Shown here: piece after piece, positions 34,230 through 42,685 of the stretch
Layout: the number at the start of each line of letters is the position of its first letter
How positions within the stretch are numbered: the first letter of the stretch is position 1
Origin: Streptomyces sp. TRM68367
GTDB lineage: Bacteria > Actinomycetota > Actinomycetes > Streptomycetales > Streptomycetaceae
Direction: 5' to 3'
Assembly: GCF_014495685.1 (NCBI RefSeq)
Contig: NZ_JACTVI010000050.1
Coordinates: forward strand, 1 to 62,386
Length of the DNA: 62,386 bases
The notes under the pieces: model-generated
The model's database searches: none
What the model was told of the DNA's origin: nothing
Seen by the model: only the letters and a program-made list of their open reading frames with translations
Position numbers and translations under genes: made by a program

Positions 34230-37200
34230 ATGCGGGACAGTCATCGGGCGGAAGCCGAACGGCTGTTGGTGCGGGCCGTGGAGGAGGAGGTACGGCGCTC
34301 CGGCGGCCGTACCGACGGCAAGGTGCTGCTGTCGCGGGCGCGCGGCGCGCTGGACGCGATGGCGCAGACGGCCGCCGAGGAGTACGGGGCCTACACGCGC
34401 GCGCTGGACGAGGCGCAGGCCGGGCAGCTCACCTTCCGGCAGCGGTACGCCCGCGAGGGTGCCGGCACTCCGCTGCTGGTGGCCGCCGTCGCGGCGGTCG
34501 CGGCGGCCGTCGCCGACCTGGTGCTGGGCACCGACGGGGGTACCGCGCTGGGCGCGGGCGTGACGGTCGGCGTGGTCGGCGCGGCGGCGACCGTGGTGAA
34601 GGTGACCGCCGCCCACGTGCCCGCCGCGCACCACCGCGCCGGCGCCGTGAGCCAGCCGGGCGGCCCCGAGCAGCTGCGGCTCGCGTGGCTGACCGCGCTG
34701 GAGGTGCGCGGGATCCGGCCGTTCCTGGACCAGCAGCGGGTGCTGGCCGCGTCCACCGGCCCGAAGAAGACCGGTCCGCGGCTGCGCGGCGCGGACAAGA
34801 GCGCGGCGGCCCGCGGCCGTACCGTGCTCCAGCAGTCCTTCGCGCAACTCCCGGAGCCGGCGGGCCCGTTCGCGGGCCGGCGGCAGGAGATGGGGCGGAT
34901 CCGGCAGTGGGTGCAGGCGGCCCGCGCGAGCACGGAGACCCAGCCGACGGTGGTGGTACTGCACGGGGCGCCCGGCAGCGGCCGTACGACACTGGCGGTG
35001 CGCGCCGCGCACGACCTGAAGGACTACTTCCGCGGCGCCTGCGTCGTCGACCTGCGCACCGGCACGCCCGGCGATACCCCGCTGTCCACCCGCGACGCCC
35101 TGCTGCACCTGCTGAACCGGCTCGGCGCACCCCGCGAGCAGCTGCTGTTCCGCGAGCGCTCCTCCCCCGAGCACCAGGTCAAGCGGCTGAGCGAGCTGTA
35201 CCACCAGCACCTGACCGGCATGCCGGTCACGGTCGTCCTGGACGACGCCATCGACCCCGACCAGGTCCGCACCCTGGTCCCCGAGCGCTCCGACAGCCTG
35301 GTCCTGGTCACCGCCCGGCAGCCCCTGGAGCTGCCCACAGACCTGCCCGCGCGGGTGCACCAGCTGCCGGTGGGGGCGCTGGACGCGGCGGGCGCGGAGG
35401 AGCTGCTGTCCGCCGTCGCGCAGGACGAGCCGGGTCCGTACGACGCCGAGTCCGCCGACCGGGTTCGGGAGCTGTGCGGCGGGCTGCCGCTGGCGCTGCG
35501 CGTCGCGGGCTCGTCCCTGGGCTCCCGCTCGCCGCGCTCCCTGGCCGCGGACCTGAGCGCCTACGGTCCCGTCGACCCGGTGGAGCGCGCCCTGTGGCTG
35601 CGCTACACCGACCAGCCGGAGACCGAGCGCAGACTCCTGCGCCGCCTGGCGCTCGCCGGACGCGCCTCGCTGGGCGCGGCGGCGGCCGCGGCCCTGCTGA
35701 ACACGGACGAGTCGGAGGCCACCCGGCACCTGGTGGCACTGGCCGGTACCGGCCTGATCGACCATGTGCGCGGCGACCGCTACCGGCTGCACGACCTGGT
35801 CCGCGCCTTCGCCCAGGCCCGCCTCCTGGACGAGGAGGAGGCGGCCGGGCGCACGGCGGCCCAGGAGCGGCTGATCCAGAACTACGCCGACCTGGCGGAC
35901 TCGGTGCTGCGCCTGGTCGACGGCAACATGTCGACCCGCTCGGACCGGTTCGGCTCGCACGGCTTCACGTCCCTGGACGAGGCGCTGCGCTGGCTGGACG
36001 ACGAGTCCAGCTTCATCACGGCGGCGCTGAGGCACACGGAGGGCGTGAGCCAGAGCGCGGTGCTGAACCTCCTGGGCGCCCTGTGCGACTACTGCCTGCT
36101 GCGCGGCGACCTGTACCGGCTGGGCGAGATCAGCGAGCTGGCCCAGTCCGTCGACCAGGGCCTGCTGCTGCGGTCCGTGCAGTGGCGCACCGGCATCGCG
36201 GCCCGCCAGCTGGGCGAACTCGACAAGGCGCGCACGACGCTCACGTCCGTCGTCGACCTGTACCGGCAGGCGCATCACGACGCCGGTGCGGCCCGCGCCC
36301 TGTGCTCCCTCGGCATCACCCTGCACCACCAGGGCAACCTGACGGAGGCCGCGGCGAAGCTGCGGGAGGCCCTCGACATGCAGGCGCCCGCGGAGCTGGC
36401 CACGGACCGCGCCTGGACGATGCACGCGCTGGCCGCGGTGGAACGCGACCGCGGCCACCTCGCCGAGGCACTCGGTCTGCTCACCGAGTCCCTGGTCCTG
36501 CACCGCGCCGGCGAGTCCGTGCACGGCCAGGCCTGGGCCCACTTCCAGCTCGGCCAGCTGAACCTGCGCCTGGGCGACGTGCCGGCCGCCGAGACCGAGC
36601 TGGGCCACGCCCTCGACCTGTACGGCCGTACCCGCGACGCCCGCGGTGAGGCCTGGGCGCTGACCCAGTTGGCGCGGGCCCGCCTCGTCGACGGCGACGC
36701 GCAGCCGGCGCTGGAGCAGCTGCACGGCGCGGCCGCCCGGCACCGGGACAACGAGGACGCGCGCGGTGAGGCCTGGACGCTGTACTACCTGGGGCAGGCG
36801 CTGGAGGAGACCGGCAACATCGACCAGGCGGTGCGCGAGCTGGAACGCTCCCGCACGATGTTCTCCCGGATGCGGGATGTGTACGGCCTGGCCTGCGCCC
36901 GCCACCACTCGGCCCGCGCGACCCGCGACCAGCGCGCCGCGCAGACCGGCTCTCTGCGCAACTCCGGGTTCGCCCGGCAGCTGCTGGTCGACGCCCGCGC
37001 CGACTTCCAGCGCATCGGGGTCGCGCACGGCGAGGCCTGGACCTGCCTGGAGCTGGCGGTGGTCGACGCGGGCAACGCCCGCACGCAGCAGGCCCTGACC
37101 CTGTGCGACGAGGCGGTGGCGTTGTTCACCTCGTACGGCGACCGCCGCGGCGAGGACTGGTCCCGCTTCCTCCGCTGCACCCTCCTGCCCTACGCCGCCC

Positions 37201-37433
37201 CCGGCGGCGTGGAGATCGGCACGGCGGTGGCCCAGGAGGAACTGACACAGCTGACCCGCGCCACCCACCCCTCACGCGACGAGAAACTGAACGACTGCGT
37301 CGAGGCCTACCAGCTCCTCCTGGAACGAGGCGTGACGCTGGAAACGGGCTGGCAGGCGTGGCGCCTGGGCATGACCCCGGGAAGGCACGCACGGGAGGTG
37401 ATGGGGGTGGAGGTCTCGGCCGTTCGGAAGTAA
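34230..37433 (+). CDS. STAND-type NTPase with tetratricopeptide repeats
   Basis: The 1067-residue protein starts at an ATG with CGGAGGGGGAC upstream. The N-terminus (residues 1-70) is helical. A hydrophobic stretch at about 78-130 could be two membrane helices. The NB-ARC/STAND module follows, with Walker A GAPGSGRTTLA near 248, Walker B PVTVVLDDAID near 332 and CGGLPLALRVAG near 420, a family landmark. A winged-helix-like part lies near 470-560, and TPR-type helical repeats from about 640 to 960 (ARALCSLGITLHHQGNLTEA, AWTLYYLGQALEETGNIDQA, AWALTQLARA). It resembles AfsR-type C-terminal architecture without the DNA-binding SARP domain. I infer a signal-sensing, oligomerising switch; trigger and output are unknown. 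Confidence 0.88.
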   Translation: MRDSHRAEAERLLVRAVEEEVRRSGGRTDGKVLLSRARGALDAMAQTAAEEYGAYTRALDEAQAGQLTFRQRYAREGAGTPLLVAAVAAVAAAVADLVLGTDGGTALGAGVTVGVVGAAATVVKVTAAHVPAAHHRAGAVSQPGGPEQLRLAWLTALEVRGIRPFLDQQRVLAASTGPKKTGPRLRGADKSAAARGRTVLQQSFAQLPEPAGPFAGRRQEMGRIRQWVQAARASTETQPTVVVLHGAPGSGRTTLAVRAAHDLKDYFRGACVVDLRTGTPGDTPLSTRDALLHLLNRLGAPREQLLFRERSSPEHQVKRLSELYHQHLTGMPVTVVLDDAIDPDQVRTLVPERSDSLVLVTARQPLELPTDLPARVHQLPVGALDAAGAEELLSAVAQDEPGPYDAESADRVRELCGGLPLALRVAGSSLGSRSPRSLAADLSAYGPVDPVERALWLRYTDQPETERRLLRRLALAGRASLGAAAAAALLNTDESEATRHLVALAGTGLIDHVRGDRYRLHDLVRAFAQARLLDEEEAAGRTAAQERLIQNYADLADSVLRLVDGNMSTRSDRFGSHGFTSLDEALRWLDDESSFITAALRHTEGVSQSAVLNLLGALCDYCLLRGDLYRLGEISELAQSVDQGLLLRSVQWRTGIAARQLGELDKARTTLTSVVDLYRQAHHDAGAARALCSLGITLHHQGNLTEAAAKLREALDMQAPAELATDRAWTMHALAAVERDRGHLAEALGLLTESLVLHRAGESVHGQAWAHFQLGQLNLRLGDVPAAETELGHALDLYGRTRDARGEAWALTQLARARLVDGDAQPALEQLHGAAARHRDNEDARGEAWTLYYLGQALEETGNIDQAVRELERSRTMFSRMRDVYGLACARHHSARATRDQRAAQTGSLRNSGFARQLLVDARADFQRIGVAHGEAWTCLELAVVDAGNARTQQALTLCDEAVALFTSYGDRRGEDWSRFLRCTLLPYAAPGGVEIGTAVAQEELTQLTRATHPSRDEKLNDCVEAYQLLLERGVTLETGWQAWRLGMTPGRHAREVMGVEVSAVRK

Positions 37434-37544
37434 CCAGGGCTGGGCCCGCTACTCGCGAGCCGCGCCCGCGCGACGCCGCACCCGACGACGGCGCGCCAGG
37501 CACTCGCAAGCCGTGGGCCGCCGCGGCGGCCGTAGCCGCATGCC

Positions 37545-37715
37545 CGCAACAGTCGTAGCTGCGGGCATGCGTGCCTCTCCCAGTGCCTGAGGTACTCCCA
37601 GGGCGGCACGGGTGGGCGATGGGGGTGCCCCCCGCGCGAGTTCGTTCGAGCGTGGGGGAGGCACCCCGCCAGCGCCGGGCCGCGCGACCCAGCCCCGGCC
37701 AGCCGCTGCCCCGAG
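37545..37715 (+). repeat. Dispersed intergenic repeat, family A, copy 2
   Basis: The block runs from CGTAGCTGCGGGCATGCGTG through AGGGCGGCACGGGTGGGCGA and TCGTTCGAGCGTGGGGGAGG to CGCCAGCGCCGGGCCGCGCG. The copy at 57915-58085 has the same order of segments with few changes, and 19735-19860 has the left part inverted. It occupies most of the gap after the STAND gene. Confidence 0.75.
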
Positions 37716-37719
37716 GGGC

Positions 37720-37971
37720 TCAGTCCTTCGTGGGTGAGGTCTTCCCGGAGTCCGCGGCGTCCTTGCCGGACGGCTTCCCCTTCGGATCGGTCGCCTCCTC
37801 GAAGTCGACCTTGCCCATGTGCCGGCTCATCGACTTCATCAGGCCCCACACCGCCAACGCCATCACGGCGAAGACGATGAACCCGAGAACGCCGGGAGTG
37901 ACCTTGTCCTCGTCGACCTCGGCCGCGACCGTGACGAGGTGTGGCATGACCAGGCTTGCGCTTGCGCTCAT
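37720..37971 (-). CDS. Small membrane protein coupled to mca
   Basis: The 83-residue product has one transmembrane helix (VLGFIVFAVMALAVWGLMKS, about residues 26-45) and a charged Lys/Asp-rich C-terminal tail. Its ATG lies one base after the mca stop, so translational coupling is likely; an ATG nine bases earlier overlaps mca. Small proteins of this kind follow mca in streptomycetes, from memory. Function unknown. Confidence 0.82.
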   Translation of the reverse strand: MSASASLVMPHLVTVAAEVDEDKVTPGVLGFIVFAVMALAVWGLMKSMSRHMGKVDFEEATDPKGKPSGKDAADSGKTSPTKD

Positions 37972-37972
37972 G

Positions 37973-38854
37973 TCAGGCATTGTCCCGGATGCCCGCGAAG
38001 AGGTCGTCCTCGGGGAGGGAGGTATCCACGAGAGACTTCGCGAGCTCGTACTCCTCGGTCGGCCAGACCTTTTTCTGGATCTCCATCGGCACCCGGAACC
38101 AGCCCCCGTCGGGATCGATCTGCGTGGCGTGCGCGATCAGCGCCTTGTCCCGGATCTCGAAGAAGTCCGCACACGGAACGTGCGTGGTCAGCGTGCGCTC
38201 CGTCCGCTCGAACTCGTCCCACCGCTTGAGCCACTCCCCGTAGGGAGACTCCAGCCCCCGCTCCAGCAACGCCTCGTGCAGCGCCTCGGTCCGGGGCCGG
38301 TTGAAACCCTGGTTGTAGTACAGCTTCTGCGGCTGGTACGCCGGGCCGAACTCGTCCTCCGGGTACTTCTCGGCGTCCGCCGCCCCCTCGAACGCCACCA
38401 TCGAGATCTTGTGGGTCATGATGTGGTCGGGGTGCGGGTACCCGCCGTTCTCGTCGTACGTGGTGATCACCTGCGGACGGAACGAGCGGATCTTCCTCAC
38501 CAGCTCCCCGGCCGCCTTGGCGACGTCCTCCAGGGCGAAGCAGCCCTCGGGCAGCGGCGGCAGCGGGTCGCCCTCCGGCAGCCCGGAGTCCTCGAAGCCC
38601 AGCCACTCCTGCTTCACGCCCAGGATCTCCCGGGCCTCGTCCATCTCCTTCTTGCGTACCTCGTGGATGTGCTCCTCGACGTACTTGTCCCCCAGCAGCT
38701 TCGGATTGAGGATGGAGCCGCGTTCCCCGCCCGTGCAGGTCACCACCAGCACGTCCACCCCCTCGGACACGTACTTCGCCATGGTGGCCGCGCCCTTGCT
38801 CGACTCGTCGTCGGGGTGGGCGTGAACGGCCATCAGTCGCAGCTGGTCAGTCAA
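37973..38854 (-). CDS. mca: Mycothiol S-conjugate amidase
   Basis: The 293-residue zinc hydrolase (LmbE/GlcNAc-PI deacetylase fold) cleaves mycothiol conjugates of electrophiles to a mercapturic acid and glucosaminyl-inositol. This completes detoxification in actinobacteria. Zinc ligands lie in HAHPDDESS near the start and in GYPHPDHIMTH. The segments TCTGGERGSILNPK and WEK-like FFEIRDKALIAHATQIDPDG fit Mca rather than MshB. The start is a TTG (TTGACTGACCAG) preceded by AAGGA. Length is right for Mca. Confidence 0.94.
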   Translation of the reverse strand: MTDQLRLMAVHAHPDDESSKGAATMAKYVSEGVDVLVVTCTGGERGSILNPKLLGDKYVEEHIHEVRKKEMDEAREILGVKQEWLGFEDSGLPEGDPLPPLPEGCFALEDVAKAAGELVRKIRSFRPQVITTYDENGGYPHPDHIMTHKISMVAFEGAADAEKYPEDEFGPAYQPQKLYYNQGFNRPRTEALHEALLERGLESPYGEWLKRWDEFERTERTLTTHVPCADFFEIRDKALIAHATQIDPDGGWFRVPMEIQKKVWPTEEYELAKSLVDTSLPEDDLFAGIRDNA

Positions 38855-39061
38855 GACTCAATCCTTGGTCAATACGGCGCCCTGTGTGCTTCGGCGCAAT
38901 CCAATAGGTGCCGCCCCGTAGGGGCGTCGTTGAGGGGCGGTGGTCGGACGGCGGGAGGGAGGCTTCTATAGTGACCGAATCGGGAGGCGAATAATTCCGG
39001 TGTCCGGTTCTGGGCGCCCGTTTCGGGACACCCTCGTCCCACCCGAGCCGAGAGGACGATC

Positions 39062-39460
39062 ATGAGCACGGTGACCACGCGGCCGCCCGAGGGCCGTTAC
39101 GGCCGCTCCTCGGACGAGCGCGCCGACCGCACGCTCAAGGTCGTCGGCGCCGTCCTCTCGGCGGCCCTGCTGGCCCTCATCGGCTACTTCGCCTACCACT
39201 ACGTCGGCCAGAGCAAGATCAGCGCCGAGGTGATCGCCTTCGACGCCGGGCGGGACTCGGTGAAGGTGCACCTGGAGGTCCGCAAGGACGCCGACGCCGA
39301 CGGCTACTGCACCCTGCGCTCCCAGGCCGAGAACGGCGCCGAGGTCGGCCGGGCCGACTTCCGCTTCGACGGCGACTCCACCCGCATCGACAAGGTGGTC
39401 ACGCTCCGCACCACCTCACCGGGCACGACGGCCGAGCTCCTCGGCTGTCACGCCGACTGA
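39062..39460 (+). CDS. DUF4307 membrane-anchored protein
   Basis: The 132-residue protein has a short cytoplasmic start (RYGRSSDERADRTLK), one membrane helix near residues 30-52 (GAVLSAALLALIGYFAYHYV), and an extracytoplasmic domain beginning KISAEVIAFD. This matches the actinobacterial DUF4307 family. It is divergent from mca and precedes greA, an arrangement conserved in streptomycetes. Molecular role unknown. Confidence 0.9.
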   Translation: MSTVTTRPPEGRYGRSSDERADRTLKVVGAVLSAALLALIGYFAYHYVGQSKISAEVIAFDAGRDSVKVHLEVRKDADADGYCTLRSQAENGAEVGRADFRFDGDSTRIDKVVTLRTTSPGTTAELLGCHAD

Positions 39461-39628
39461 TCTCATCCGGAATACGTAGCCGCTGACCTGTGTTGACGTG
39501 ATTCTGATGGCTTATGTCCTCCCCCTTCCGGCAGCGAATTGTTAGGCTCGTGGTTTCGCCCATCCATGAAGGAACATGCTTCTTGGTAGGGCGATGCTTT
39601 GTATTCCAAGTACCTACGAGGAGCACCT

Positions 39629-40126
39629 GTGACCCAGACCAGCGAGAACGTCACCTGGCTGACCCAGGAGGCGTACAACAAGCTCAAGGATGAGCTTGAG
39701 TACCTTACTGGTCCCGCGCGCACGGAGATCGCCGGCAAGATCGCCGCCGCGCGCGAGGAGGGCGACCTGCGTGAGAACGGCGGGTACCACGCGGCCAAGG
39801 AAGAGCAGGGCAAGCAGGAGCTCCGGGTGCGCCAGCTGACCCAGCTCCTTGCGACCGCCAAGGTCGGTGAGGCACCGGCGGCGAACGGTGCCGTGGCGCC
39901 CGGCATGGTCGTCACGATCGCCTTCGACGGCGACGAGGACGACACGCTGACGTTCCTGCTCGCCTCCCGCGAGTACGCGAGCGCGGACATCGAGACGTAC
40001 TCGCCGCAGTCCCCGCTGGGGACCGGCGTCATCGGCCACAAGGTCGGCGAGGACGCGGAGTACGAGCTGCCGAACGGCAAGACGGCCTCGGTGCGGATCC
40101 TCAAGGCCGAGCCGTACTCCGGCTGA
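39629..40126 (+). CDS. greA: Transcription elongation factor GreA
   Basis: The 165-residue protein has the N-terminal coiled coil with the catalytic tip ARTEIAGKIAAAREEGDLRE (Asp and Glu of the DLRENGGYHAAK region) and the C-terminal FKBP-like domain (SPQSPLGTGVIGHKVGEDAE). GreA stimulates transcript cleavage by backtracked RNA polymerase. The start is GTG with AGGAG six bases upstream; a longer frame from 39599 lacks support. A strong hairpin ends the unit. Confidence 0.95.
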   Translation: MTQTSENVTWLTQEAYNKLKDELEYLTGPARTEIAGKIAAAREEGDLRENGGYHAAKEEQGKQELRVRQLTQLLATAKVGEAPAANGAVAPGMVVTIAFDGDEDDTLTFLLASREYASADIETYSPQSPLGTGVIGHKVGEDAEYELPNGKTASVRILKAEPYSG

Positions 40127-40167
40127 CCGGCTGATCCGCACCGGCCGATCGGCCGGCCTGCCCTTGA

Positions 40168-40201
40168 GGGCCCCCGGCGTCCGCAACGACGCCGGGGGCC
40201 C
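40168..40201 (+). terminator. Strong hairpin terminator after greA
   Basis: GGGCCCCCGGCGTC and GACGCCGGGGGCCC pair perfectly over 14 bases with loop CGCAAC, 41 bases past the greA stop. Confidence 0.85.
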
Positions 40202-40232
40202 TGTCATGCCGTCGTCGTCACCTCGCGTGCCG

Positions 40233-40475
40233 TCACGCCGTGGCGGACCGGTACTTCCGCACCGCCAGCGTCCGGAATATGACGAGGATCACGATCGAGT
40301 AGAAGAGCGAGACCTACACCGGGTGCTGCACCGGCCAGCCTCTGAGTTCGAGAGCCCGGGGTTGCCGAAGAGTTCGCGGCAGGCCTGGACCGTGGCGCTG
40401 AACGGGTTCCACTCGGCGATGTGCCGCAGCCAGGGCGCCACGATCGGCAGGTACTTCCGATGCCCCGTCTCCGCG
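40233..40475 (-). pseudogene. Decayed C-terminal copy of the ABC-2 permease
   Basis: The minus strand repeats the end of the intact permease next to it. RHIAEWNPFSATVQACRELF is identical in protein sequence, then the frame shifts, an in-frame TAG replaces the Trp codon of HPVW, and the tail YSIVILVIFRTLAVRKYRSA ends at 40233. It keeps only about 80 codons. It is probably the last part of the operon's other permease. Confidence 0.75.
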
Positions 40476-40509
40476 AGCGGCCTCGGCGTTCGCCTGCGAA
40501 GAAGCGTGA

Positions 40510-41310
40510 TCAACCGGACGCCCGGCGGTACTTGCGCACCGCGAGCGTACGGAAGATCAGGAGGATCAGGACCGACCAGATCAGCGAGGCCCACACCGGG
40601 TGTTGCATGGGCCAGGCGTCGGGTGTCCGGAAGCCCGGGGGAAGGTTGCCGAAAAGCTCACGGCACGCCTGCACGGTGGCGCTGAACGGGTTCCACTCCG
40701 CGATGTGCCGCAGGAAGGACGGCATCATGTTCGCGTCCACGAACGCGTTCGAGATGAACGTCAGCGGAAACAGCCAGATCAGGCCGCCCGAGGTCGCCGC
40801 TTCCGGAGTGCGCACGGAGAGGCCAATGAGCGCGCCGATCCACGAGAACGCGTACCCGAGCAGCAGGAGCAGGCCGAACCCGGCGAGCACCTTGCCGAAG
40901 TTCTCGTGCGTGCGCCAGCCGATCAGCACGGCGACGACCGCCAGGACGACGAGGGTGAGCGCCGTCTGCACCGAGTCGGCGATGGTGCGGCCAGTCAGCA
41001 CCGCACCACGCGTCATGGGCAGGGAGCGGAAACGGTCGACGAGGCCCTTGTGCATGTCGTCGGCGATGCCCGCGCCAGCGCCCGCGGTAGCGAACGTCAC
41101 GGTCTGGGCGAAGATGCCAGCCATCAGAAACTCACGGTAGGCCTGAGTGGAGGTGGACGAGCCGACCTGGATCGAGCCGCCGAACACGTAGGTGAACAGC
41201 ACCACGAACATGATGGGCTGGACCAGCCCAAAAATGATCATCTCGGGAATCCGACGCATGCGGATCAGATTCCGACGAGTGATGACCAGGGAATCGCTCA
41301 CGGCGCTCAC
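40510..41310 (-). CDS. ABC-2 type transporter permease (DrrB-like)
   Basis: The 266-residue protein has six predicted membrane helices and the ABC-2 pattern MIIFGLVQPIMFVVLFTYVF near residue 25. LVDRFRSLPMTRGAVLTGRT is the usual cytoplasmic loop, and RHIAEWNPFSATVQACRELF comes near the end. With the ATPase encoded upstream it would export a lipophilic compound. Its GTG overlaps the stop of the short remnant before it, so coupled translation from the ATPase gene is retained. Confidence 0.92.
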   Translation of the reverse strand: MSAVSDSLVITRRNLIRMRRIPEMIIFGLVQPIMFVVLFTYVFGGSIQVGSSTSTQAYREFLMAGIFAQTVTFATAGAGAGIADDMHKGLVDRFRSLPMTRGAVLTGRTIADSVQTALTLVVLAVVAVLIGWRTHENFGKVLAGFGLLLLLGYAFSWIGALIGLSVRTPEAATSGGLIWLFPLTFISNAFVDANMMPSFLRHIAEWNPFSATVQACRELFGNLPPGFRTPDAWPMQHPVWASLIWSVLILLIFRTLAVRKYRRASG

Positions 41311-41510
41311 TTCACCTGCCCCTTCCAGGCATTGGGCCGCCGGTCTCGGACGCGCGGCGAGATGAATCCTGGCCGATACGAGCGAACGGGATCCGGGGTC
41401 CGGGAGATGCGGTTCAGGTTGCGTCTCGCAACCACCATCGAGTCCCGGATCGACTGGCTGACCGGGTCCGCGGCCGGCGCGACCCGCACGGCGTCGGTGA
41501 CGGCGCTCAC
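41307..41510 (-). pseudogene. N-terminal remnant of a first ABC permease
   Basis: The 67-codon frame begins like a DrrB-type permease (VSQSIRDSMVVARRNLNRIS) but after about 38 codons passes to unrelated basic sequence and stops. Both ends overlap their neighbours (GTGA type), so the operon's coupled arrangement is preserved although the membrane part is gone. Confidence 0.7.
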
Positions 41511-42484
41511 TTGGCGGCCTCCTTGTCGTTCTCCTCGTCCTTCGCCTCGGCCACGTGTCCCGTGAGGGACAGGAAGACGTCGTCGAGAGTGGGGCGGCGC
41601 AGGCCGATGTCGTCTATCTCGATGCCGCGGGTGTCGAGCTCGCGGATGACCTCGGCGAGCAGCTTGGCACCGCCGGTCACGGGCACGGTGAGCTTGCGCA
41701 TGTGCTCCTCGACCGTGGTGTCGCCCTTGCCGAAACCGCGCAGCACTTCAGAGGCGGTCCGTATGTGCTCCGGCTCGTGCACCACGACCTCGACGCGCTC
41801 GCCGCCGGTGTGGGCCTTGAGCTGGTCGGAGGTGCCCTTGGCGATGACGCGGCCGTGGTCGACGACCGCGATGTCGTGCGCGAGGTGGTCGGCCTCTTCC
41901 AGATACTGCGTGGTCAGCAGCAGGGTCGTACCGCCGGAGACCAGGTCCTTGATGACCTCCCACAGCTGCTGGCGGTTGCGCGGATCGAGGCCGGTCGTCG
42001 GCTCGTCCATGAACATCACGGGCGGGCGGACGACCAGGGCCGCCGCGAGGTCGAGGCGGCGGCGCATGCCTCCGGAGTAGGTCTTGGCGGGGCGGTCGGC
42101 GGCGTCCACGAGACGGAACTGCTGCAGCAGTTCGGCCGCGCGGGCCTTGGCCGCCTTCGCCCTCATCTGGTAGAGCTGGCCGACCATCTGGAGGTTCTCG
42201 CGGCCGGTCAGGTACTCGTCGACCGCCGCGAACTGGCCGGACAGGCCGATGGAGCGGCGCACGGCGTCGGGCTGTTTGAGCACGTCGATGCCCGCGACGA
42301 CGGCCTGGCCGCTGTCGGGCTGCAGCAGGGTCGTCAGACAGCGGACGGTCGTCGTCTTGCCCGCGCCGTTCGGCCCGAGCAGGCCCAGGACCGTGCCCTC
42401 GGGGACATCGAGGTCGACGCCGTCCAGAGCCCTTACGTCACCGAAGGTCTTGACCAGGCCTTCGGCATAGATGGCGCCTGGCAT
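41507..42484 (-). CDS. DrrA-type ABC transporter ATP-binding protein
   Basis: The 325-residue protein has Walker A GLLGPNGAGKTTTVRC, signature TYSGGMRRRLDLAAAL, Walker B VMFMDEPTTGLD and the DrrA-type C-terminal domain (LDTRGIEIDDIGLRRPTLDD). GGAG lies six bases before the ATG at 42484; an ATG at 42496 is less well placed. The family exports antibiotics or lipids. It leads an operon whose permease region is rearranged. Confidence 0.94.
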   Translation of the reverse strand: MPGAIYAEGLVKTFGDVRALDGVDLDVPEGTVLGLLGPNGAGKTTTVRCLTTLLQPDSGQAVVAGIDVLKQPDAVRRSIGLSGQFAAVDEYLTGRENLQMVGQLYQMRAKAAKARAAELLQQFRLVDAADRPAKTYSGGMRRRLDLAAALVVRPPVMFMDEPTTGLDPRNRQQLWEVIKDLVSGGTTLLLTTQYLEEADHLAHDIAVVDHGRVIAKGTSDQLKAHTGGERVEVVVHEPEHIRTASEVLRGFGKGDTTVEEHMRKLTVPVTGGAKLLAEVIRELDTRGIEIDDIGLRRPTLDDVFLSLTGHVAEAKDEENDKEAAK

Positions 42485-42583
42485 ATGAGTCTCCATGTCG
42501 TTAAGGATTCGTCGGAAAGCCTAGGTTTGTGCATTTTGTTCCGCCCAGCGGCGGCATTGGGTGGTGACACAAGACACACCATA

Positions 42584-42599
42584 ACGCGATGTATCGCGT
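42584..42599. promoter_or_regulatory. Probable operator upstream of the ABC exporter
   Basis: A perfect inverted repeat ACGCGAT-GT-ATCGCGT lies 100 bases upstream of the ATPase gene. Its form fits a TetR- or PadR-type repressor site. No such regulator gene is adjacent. Confidence 0.55.
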
Positions 42600-42685
42600 C
42601 TCTCAACGGAATTCCTCGAACGAGTGACGAAGAGCCTCTGACCTCGGCGTTCGCCGCGGCGGTGAGCCCGTGCGGGCCGCGGGCG

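Noticed and set aside
34041..37268. A 1075-codon open frame antisense to the STAND gene
   Set aside because: Long antisense frames are expected in very GC-rich DNA. Its translation is compositionally biased and shows no domain, while the plus strand has clear NB-ARC motifs.
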